61,551 nucleotides of DNA from an uncultured Planctomycetaceae bacterium (GTDB lineage: Bacteria; Planctomycetota; Planctomycetia; Pirellulales; UBA1268). The notes under the pieces are model-generated. The model was not told where the DNA came from and made no database searches. It saw only the letters and a list, made by a program, of their open reading frames with translations. Both the position numbers and the translations under genes were made by a program. The stretch spans positions 1 to 61,551 of the forward strand of contig CAJXFK010000006.1 in the NCBI GenBank assembly GCA_913052575.1, written 5' to 3'. Of this stretch, positions 56,475 through 61,551 are shown piece after piece (position 1 is the stretch's first letter; each line of letters begins with the position of its first letter).

Positions 56475-57932
56475 CTAGTCTCTTGTGACAGCAGCAGTCA
56501 GTTCAATCAATGCTTTTTTTCCATCAGCAAAATACATCAATGTATTGTCAGCAGCGAAAAGCGGATTTGGGATCCCTGCAAATCCAGGTGAAAGCGATCG
56601 CTTAATGACGATGACCGTCTGGGCTTTGTCGACATCGAGAATGGGCATGCCTGCAATAGGGCTGTCGGGATCATTTCGAGCAGCAGGGTTGACGACATCG
56701 TTGGCACCAATAACGATTGCTACATCGGTTTCAGGAAAAGAGGGGTTGATGTCATCCATCTCACGAAGTTGTTCATAGGGAATGTCTGCCTCAGCAAGGA
56801 GCACGTTCATATGCCCCGGCATTCGTCCAGCTACCGGGTGGATTGCATATTCAACGGAAGTACCTCGAGCTTCTAGGACATCAGCAAGCTCTCTGACTGC
56901 GTGCTGGGCTTGAGCAACGGCTAAACCATAGCCCGGCACAATGACAACACGGTCTGCCTGCTCAAGAATCATCGCGAGTTCTTCAGTTTCTGCAGACTTT
57001 ATTTTGCCGGCATACACTTCGTCCGCGTCAACAGTTGATGTTGTGCCAAGGCCACCGAATAGAACACCAACAAGGGAACGATTCATAGCCTTGCACATGA
57101 TGGCTGTTAAAATCAGGCCGCTTGCGCCAACGAGTGATCCAGCAATCACGAGAACTGAATTGTCAATGACGAAGCCGGCAGCCGCCGCAGCAAGTCCTGA
57201 GTAACTATTCAGAAGGCAGATAACAACAGGCATGTCGGCACCCCCGATTGGGAGAGTAAGTGTGACTCCTAGGGCAGCGGCAACAAGTACAAGAAGGAGG
57301 AAGAAGAGTAGCTGGGATGTGCCAAACACACCCCAGAGGAGGAGAAGGGCGGTGACTGCCAGCGCAAGGTTAATCCACTGCCGGTTCGGGTTGTTCCATG
57401 GTTTTTTGAATTGTGGAAGTTCTTGAAGTTTTCCGAAGGCGACAAGACTTCCAGTTAAGGTGACCGAGCCAATAAAGCATGCCAGTCCGATAGCTATTGC
57501 AAACTGAGTCCAGGGCTCAAGAGAAGCTGCTGCTGAGGCCTGGCGAGCGCTCTCCTCAAATCTGGAAACTGCTCGAGTGCTTGTCAATTCAGCAGCTGCA
57601 ACGAGCATTGAGGCAGCTCCACCGAATCCATTGAGGAGAGCAACCATTTGTGGCATCCCTGTCATTGGCCAGCGAATCGCCATGGTTGCACCAATGCCCC
57701 CTCCAATAGCCGCGAACACAATCAGCATGAAAAGTGGCCAGATACCATATTCAGTGATACTCGCAGTGACCGGCTGTTCAAAGCAAGCCGCCAATATCGC
57801 GATAGCCATGCCGGTAGCACCAAGGAGGTTGCCACGAACAGCTGTTCGTGGACCACTCATTTGCTTAAAAGCAACAATGAACAGCATTGAGGCCGTGAGG
57901 TAGGCGAGATTAATCCAGGCCTGACTCGACAT
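56475..57932 (-). CDS. pntB: NAD(P) transhydrogenase subunit beta
   Basis: A 485-residue membrane protein. The N-terminal two thirds hold about nine helices. The NADP-binding domain begins near residue 310 with VVIVPGYGLAVAQAQHAVRELAD, then VEYAIHPVAGRMPGHMNVLLAEA, VAIVIGANDVVNPAARNDPDSPIAGMPILDVDKA and VIVIKRSLSPGFAGIPNPLF. It works with the two alpha parts to drive NADPH formation by the proton gradient. Confidence 0.96.
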   Translation of the reverse strand: MSSQAWINLAYLTASMLFIVAFKQMSGPRTAVRGNLLGATGMAIAILAACFEQPVTASITEYGIWPLFMLIVFAAIGGGIGATMAIRWPMTGMPQMVALLNGFGGAASMLVAAAELTSTRAVSRFEESARQASAAASLEPWTQFAIAIGLACFIGSVTLTGSLVAFGKLQELPQFKKPWNNPNRQWINLALAVTALLLLWGVFGTSQLLFFLLLVLVAAALGVTLTLPIGGADMPVVICLLNSYSGLAAAAAGFVIDNSVLVIAGSLVGASGLILTAIMCKAMNRSLVGVLFGGLGTTSTVDADEVYAGKIKSAETEELAMILEQADRVVIVPGYGLAVAQAQHAVRELADVLEARGTSVEYAIHPVAGRMPGHMNVLLAEADIPYEQLREMDDINPSFPETDVAIVIGANDVVNPAARNDPDSPIAGMPILDVDKAQTVIVIKRSLSPGFAGIPNPLFAADNTLMYFADGKKALIELTAAVTRD

Positions 57933-57982
57933 AAGAAATCCTTTTTAGATGACAGAAAGTGAGGAATTGATAATCAGCCGGA

Positions 57983-58336
57983 CTATTTCTTTTTCGGATT
58001 AAACATTGCAAGCATTCTGTGCGTTACCACAAAGCCCCCGGCCACATTTATCATTGCAAGTAAGATTGCCAAAAGTCCAAAAAGGGTTCCAAACCCTGTG
58101 GTAAGGCTGCCTGCAACGACAAGTGCGCCAACTACTGTGACGCCGGAAATAGCGTTTGACCCACTTGTCAAAGGTGTGTGAAGACGTTGAGGTACTTTTG
58201 TAATCACTTCGAAACCGACCCACATCGCAAGCAGGAAAACTGTGAGAAGCCGGATGAAAGTAGAAGCGGGGTCTTCAGTAGGTGTCGGAGTCGCTGCAAA
58301 GAGTGGCAGTGCGTTGGCAAGTAAAATGATGTTCAT
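57983..58336 (-). CDS. pntAB: NAD(P) transhydrogenase subunit alpha, part 2
   Basis: A 117-residue membrane protein with four helices (FIRLLTVFLLAMWVGFEVI, VTVVGALVVAGSL, LFGLLAILLAMINVAGGFVVTHRML). It provides the helices that are fused to subunit alpha in E. coli; here the alpha subunit is split, as in several other bacteria. It lies 44 bases after pntAA and 50 bases before pntB. Confidence 0.92.
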   Translation of the reverse strand: MNIILLANALPLFAATPTPTEDPASTFIRLLTVFLLAMWVGFEVITKVPQRLHTPLTSGSNAISGVTVVGALVVAGSLTTGFGTLFGLLAILLAMINVAGGFVVTHRMLAMFNPKKK

Positions 58337-58380
58337 AACGAAATCTCGGGACTGTGCAGGAAGTAGATCGTGAGATGTGT

Positions 58381-59592
58381 CTAGGAGGATTGAGGCGATG
58401 AAACGTTATCTGTACTTGAAGGTTCTGGTGGTTGATTGTGGAGTTGTGGCATGCCAGCCAAGTCTCTGACTCGGGCATGAACAATGTCACCGTTATGTGC
58501 GACTAATGTCTCGCGGCAGATCTCATCATCAGATACTTCGTGAGGGAAGCCACAATCAATGAGATGATTTAAAAAAGTAACAATATTTTTTGAATACAAT
58601 TGGCTTGTGTGAGTTGCCACTTCTGCGGGAAGGTTTGTTGGACCCAAGATTGTAATGCCGTTGAAGGTGACCGTCTCACCAGGAGTAGTCATTTCGCAAT
58701 TGCCACCTCGCTCTGCCGCGAGGTCAACAATGACGCTTCCTGGTTGCATGCCCTCAACCATAGCTTTTGTAATTAATATTGGGGCAGGTTTTCCCGGTAT
58801 GAGGGCTGTTGTCACGACAAGGTCACATTCTGCTAAGACCTTACCCAAGAGTTCTTGCTGTTTCTTGTAAAACTCTTCTGACATAGATTTCGCATAACCA
58901 CCCTTGGTTTCAGTCGAACTCGTCTCCAAGTCGAGTTCAACAAATTTTGCTCCGAGACTCTCAACCTGTTCTTTTACAGCGGGCCGAACATCGTAAGCAA
59001 GAACTTGAGCACCAAGTCGCTTGGCGGTTGCGATTGCTTGAAGACCGGCAACACCAGCTCCGAGGATAAGTGCTTTTGCAGGACGAATTGTTCCGGCGGC
59101 GGTCGTCATCATGGGCAGGATTTTTTTGAGAGCAGTCGCACCAAGTAGTACAGCCTCGTAGCCTGCGATGTTCGCTTGGCTTGATAAGACATCCATGCTC
59201 TGTGCTCGGGTTATACGAGGAACTAGTTCCAATGCGTAAATAGTTGCCCCGGTTTGAGCGTCAGCAAGACACGCCTCACAATTGCCGAGTGGATCAGCCA
59301 TGCCAATGATTGCTGAGTTCGAGGTCATCCTCGTTCTATCTTGTAGCCATGTGTCACCAGCAGCGCCGCCGGCACGGACTGTGAGCACGCATTCAGCGTG
59401 AAAGGCTTCATCCCGATCAACTATTGCTCCTCCGGCTTTTTCATAATCTGCATTACTGAAGCCAGCTGCAAGTCCCGCATCACGCTCTATCAGCACTACG
59501 TGATCTGCTTTAATAAGTGTGCTGACAACTGCAGGAACAAGAGCCACTCGGTGCTCACCGGGATAAAGTTCCTTGATGACCGCTACTTTCAT
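58381..59592 (-). CDS. pntAA: NAD(P) transhydrogenase subunit alpha, part 1
   Basis: A 403-residue NAD(H)-binding protein. MKVAVIKELYPGEHRVALVPAVV, LILGAGVAGLQAIATAKRLGAQVLAYDVRP, DLVVTTALIPGKPAPILIT and GSVIVDLAAERGGNCEMT are canonical. It heads the pntAA-pntAB-pntB operon, divergent from the rplM-rpsI operon. Confidence 0.96.
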   Translation of the reverse strand: MKVAVIKELYPGEHRVALVPAVVSTLIKADHVVLIERDAGLAAGFSNADYEKAGGAIVDRDEAFHAECVLTVRAGGAAGDTWLQDRTRMTSNSAIIGMADPLGNCEACLADAQTGATIYALELVPRITRAQSMDVLSSQANIAGYEAVLLGATALKKILPMMTTAAGTIRPAKALILGAGVAGLQAIATAKRLGAQVLAYDVRPAVKEQVESLGAKFVELDLETSSTETKGGYAKSMSEEFYKKQQELLGKVLAECDLVVTTALIPGKPAPILITKAMVEGMQPGSVIVDLAAERGGNCEMTTPGETVTFNGITILGPTNLPAEVATHTSQLYSKNIVTFLNHLIDCGFPHEVSDDEICRETLVAHNGDIVHARVRDLAGMPQLHNQPPEPSSTDNVSSPQSS

Positions 59593-59950
59593 AAAGTGGC
59601 TCTAAATAAAGGAGGAATAGGGATGAAGGAGAAATAGGGTTTCGTTCGATGACAATCGATTGCGTTTTTCGTGGAATCAAAATATCAGAGAACTTTTGAA
59701 TACGTCCGCAACCTAAAACGCTTCAATGTCAGATTCTGCACTTTTTGAGGTCCGTAGGCAAATTGGTGCCATCTTGCGGTGAGTATGGGGGTGGCTTGAG
59801 AAGTTCGTGGTACGTTGGTATTCTTCGGGACTACGGCAACAAATAGATGTCCGCAGGAATACAGGGTATTCCTGTGCGATGGAAGTGATCATTCCGTCTC
59901 GCAATGACCGAGCACATCGTTTTGCTGAAACGAAAAAAAGTGAAAAGAAT
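59593..59950. other. Divergent control region of pntAA and rplM
   Basis: About 360 bases without a gene. Its only clear element is the hairpin at 59854-59874 (listed separately). A ribosome-like AAAGGAGG at 59608-59615 precedes only a four-codon frame, which I treat as chance. Confidence 0.5.
59854..59874 (+). promoter_or_regulatory. Perfect hairpin in the rplM leader
   Basis: CAGGAATAC-AGG-GTATTCCTG forms a 9-base perfect stem with a 3-base loop, 76 bases before the rplM start. In many bacteria the L13 mRNA leader is bound by its own product; this hairpin could play a similar role, but no consensus from this lineage is known to me. It could also be a DNA operator. Confidence 0.45.
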
Positions 59951-60406
59951 ATGATGAACAAAACATTCATGGCTAAACCCGGTGAAGTCGAGCAGCGATG
60001 GTGGCTGGTGGACGCTAATGAAAAAAAAGTAGGACGGCTTGCAAGTGATATAGCAACGATCCTGATGGGAAAACACCGGCCAACGTATACCCCTCACGTC
60101 GATACTGGCGATTACATTGTTGTTGTGAACGCTGAAAAAGTTGAGTTCGGTGGGAACAAATGGCAGAAGAAAGAGTATCGGTGGTATACCGGTTACACCG
60201 GATTGAAAGTTGAAACAGCTGAAAAACGTCGTGATCGTCGTCCGTCACTCATTCTCGAAGAAGCAGTTCGGCGTATGCTGCCAAAAAATAAACTCGGCAG
60301 GAGCATGCTCAGTAAGTTGAAAGTTTATGCCGGTCCTGATCATCCACATGTTGCGCAGCAACCTGAGTCGAAAGAACTCGGTACACGTAGCACTGTTGGG
60401 GTTTAA
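59951..60406 (+). CDS. rplM: 50S ribosomal protein L13
   Basis: A 151-residue ribosomal protein. RWWLVDANEKKVGRLASDIATILMGKHRPTYTPHVDTGDYIVVVNAEKV and the C-terminal ML.KNKLGRSMLSKLKVYAGPDHPHVAQQPE block are canonical. The start is uncertain among ATG 59951, 59954 and 59969; no strong Shine-Dalgarno is seen (the leader is A-rich). First gene of the rplM-rpsI operon. Confidence 0.95.
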   Translation: MMNKTFMAKPGEVEQRWWLVDANEKKVGRLASDIATILMGKHRPTYTPHVDTGDYIVVVNAEKVEFGGNKWQKKEYRWYTGYTGLKVETAEKRRDRRPSLILEEAVRRMLPKNKLGRSMLSKLKVYAGPDHPHVAQQPESKELGTRSTVGV

Positions 60407-60454
60407 TAATATTATTTCTAGAATCACCTGCTATATAATTTGGAGTTCGACAGT

Positions 60455-60937
60455 ATGTCTACCGAGCCTTCGATAGAAACGTTGCCACCTGCTACAACTG
60501 ACGTCCCGACTGCCCCTGCGTCATCGCTGCCAAGAAAGCGTGTTGATCTTGCAGGGAATATTATTGCGACCGGACGACGCAAGTCAGCGATTGCCCGAGT
60601 CCGGCTTCGATCAGGTGCCGGAGTCATTACTGTCAACAAACGACCTCTGGATGTTTATTTTCCATCCTTGAAAGATCGAGAGCAGGTGTCAGGCGCTCTC
60701 GGACACGTTGGGCAGGAGAAAACTGTCGACGTTGACATCACAGTCTCAGGTGGCGGGGCTACCGGACAGTCCGGCGCGTGTCGGCTTGGGATTGCTCGAG
60801 CTCTTTTACACTTTGACACTGAGTTAGCTGAACCGCTTCGTCAAGGCGGTTTCCTTACTCGTGATGGTCGAATGAAGGAGCGAAAGAAATACGGTCTACG
60901 CGGCGCGCGTCGTGGCACGCAGTTTTCTAAGCGTTAA
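60455..60937 (+). CDS. rpsI: 30S ribosomal protein S9 with an N-terminal extension
   Basis: A 160-residue protein against about 130 usually. The standard part starts near residue 36 (IIATGRRKSAIARVRLRSG), and the C-terminus ends with the typical RDGRMKERKKYGLRGARRGTQFSKR that reaches the P-site tRNA. The first 35 residues are Ser/Thr/Pro-rich and unlike other S9 proteins. The ATG at 60455 has TGGAG at 60441-60445; an in-frame TTG at 60440 is less likely. Confidence 0.96.
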   Translation: MSTEPSIETLPPATTDVPTAPASSLPRKRVDLAGNIIATGRRKSAIARVRLRSGAGVITVNKRPLDVYFPSLKDREQVSGALGHVGQEKTVDVDITVSGGGATGQSGACRLGIARALLHFDTELAEPLRQGGFLTRDGRMKERKKYGLRGARRGTQFSKR

Positions 60938-61137
60938 ATTGGAAATAATGAGACGCAATCCTGTGTTTCGCCTAATCGATACATTTGATTGACTTGGTTA
61001 CATTTCCCTTCGATATCAGCCGAAGCAATACTAGGAGTTGTACCCGGACTGAATGCAGGTAATGCATGGAGAAGCAAGGAAGATATTCCTCGCTGTTATT
61101 CTGGGTATTCAAGCATTCACGACTGGGAAGGTTTGGT
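60938..61137 (+). other. Gap between rpsI and the Gly/Met-rich gene
   Basis: About 200 bases with no recognised RNA. GGGAAGG (61125-61131) is the ribosome site for the next gene. Confidence 0.4.
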
Positions 61138-61551
61138 ATGAGATCATACATCACTGCATTCAGTGTATTTCTTTGCTCCATCATTTTTTTTCTGTCTCAG
61201 AGCAGGGCGGCCGATGAGGTCTTCTCAAATCATTCCTCGATTGATGCGAGCCGGGATATTCTTGATGCAGAAAAGGAAGGTCTGGTCGAGGTTAAATATA
61301 TTCCAAATGACTCACGCTCTGCGCAGATTGTTGTAAACAACAAAACTAATCAGCCACTCACACTGCGGTTGCCAGCCGCTTTTGTCGGTCAGCCCGTTCT
61401 AGCCCAATTTGGCGGCGGCCAGGGCGGTGGTGGCATGGGTGGTGGCGGCATGGGTGGCGGCATGGGCGGCGGCGGTGGTGGTCAAACTGCCGGTGGCGGT
61501 GGCATGGGCGGCGGTGGCATGGGTGGTGGTGGTATGGGTGGCGGTGGCATG
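61138..61551 (+). CDS. Secreted Gly/Met-rich repeat protein, 3' end cut by the window
   Basis: Translating from the ATG at 61138 (6 bases after GGGAAGG) gives 138 residues with no stop before the window ends. A signal peptide (ITAFSVFLCSIIFFLSQSRAA) leads into a 65-residue domain with VEVKYIPNDSRSAQIVVNN and PLTLRLPAAFVGQPVLAQFG. Then a run of GGGGM units begins, at least eight in the visible part, with one Gln/Thr break. Such proteins may be surface or envelope components; Met-rich repeats can bind copper or silver, which is an inference only. The DNA of the repeat is nearly all GGTGGCGGCATG variants, prone to slippage. Confidence 0.8.
   Translation, partial: MRSYITAFSVFLCSIIFFLSQSRAADEVFSNHSSIDASRDILDAEKEGLVEVKYIPNDSRSAQIVVNNKTNQPLTLRLPAAFVGQPVLAQFGGGQGGGGMGGGGMGGGMGGGGGGQTAGGGGMGGGGMGGGGMGGGGM

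Noticed and set aside
59608..59637. Strong AAAGGAGG followed by ATG on the plus strand
   Set aside because: The frame codes for only four residues before a stop; most likely chance within the pntAA upstream region.

Overview
The window looks like a chromosomal segment of a planctomycete (Planctomycetota, probably Pirellulales-like). The grounds are the paired DUF1592 cytochrome-type and DUF1552 Tat-exported proteins, a PQQ-type beta-propeller secretory protein, formylmethanofuran dehydrogenase-like genes (fhcA, fhcB, fhcC) of tetrahydromethanopterin-linked C1 metabolism in a bacterial gene setting, LPS/KDO genes, a MoxR/DUF58/BatA/VWA module with a DUF4159 protein, and many short mixed-strand operons. 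By eye the composition is moderate in GC. The exception is the first ~300 bases, which are clearly GC-richer and hold only gene fragments. No tRNA, rRNA, CRISPR array or intact insertion sequence was recognised.

Layout. 1-303: GC-rich edge with gene remnants. 335-5627: PQQ-propeller protein, recJ, a Cys-cluster (YkgJ) protein, and hisS, which has no canonical start codon. 5637-7130: a fusion of an H-NOX (heme nitric oxide binding) domain to a Ser/Thr protein kinase. 7274-10985: two secreted alpha/alpha-toroid-like proteins, one ending in DUF4159. They are divergent from 11200-21203, a run of moxR, DUF58, BatA-like and VWA/GATase-like membrane protein genes followed by a histidine kinase and an NtrC-type regulator. 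21242-26097: lexA, sppA, a shortened str operon (rpsL-rpsG only) and fhcC. 26478-27803: a GH71/99-like secreted hydrolase. 28251-31371: a fatty-acid-type cassette of two FabZ-like dehydratases, an unusually long acyl carrier protein and FabF. 31621-34553: a Cys-rich lipoprotein, a sodium:solute symporter with its DUF3311 partner, and a DUF454 protein.

34646-40565: class II aldolase, then kdsD-kdsC and a 1022-residue protein sitting where lptC/lptA lie in other Gram-negatives. 40677-46082: an alpha/beta hydrolase with Glu at the nucleophile position, hpt, a GT4 glycosyltransferase and fhcB-fhcA. 46493-50303: the DUF1592/DUF1552 pair. 50706-56471: PIN-TRAM protein, dGTPase-like HD protein, HIT protein, and the scpA-RNase Z-like-hemW operon. 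56475-59592: a three-subunit proton-translocating transhydrogenase (pntAA-pntAB-pntB). 59951-60937: rplM-rpsI. 61138 to the window end: the start of a secreted Gly/Met-repeat protein.

Most genes are housekeeping or lineage-typical. The items most worth following are the H-NOX/kinase fusion (a candidate one-component NO sensor that signals by Ser/Thr phosphorylation), the giant Lpt-like protein in the KDO locus, the non-AUG start of hisS, the long ACP cassette, and the envelope module around moxR with its own two-component system. Function calls rest on motif recognition by eye; no database search was run.
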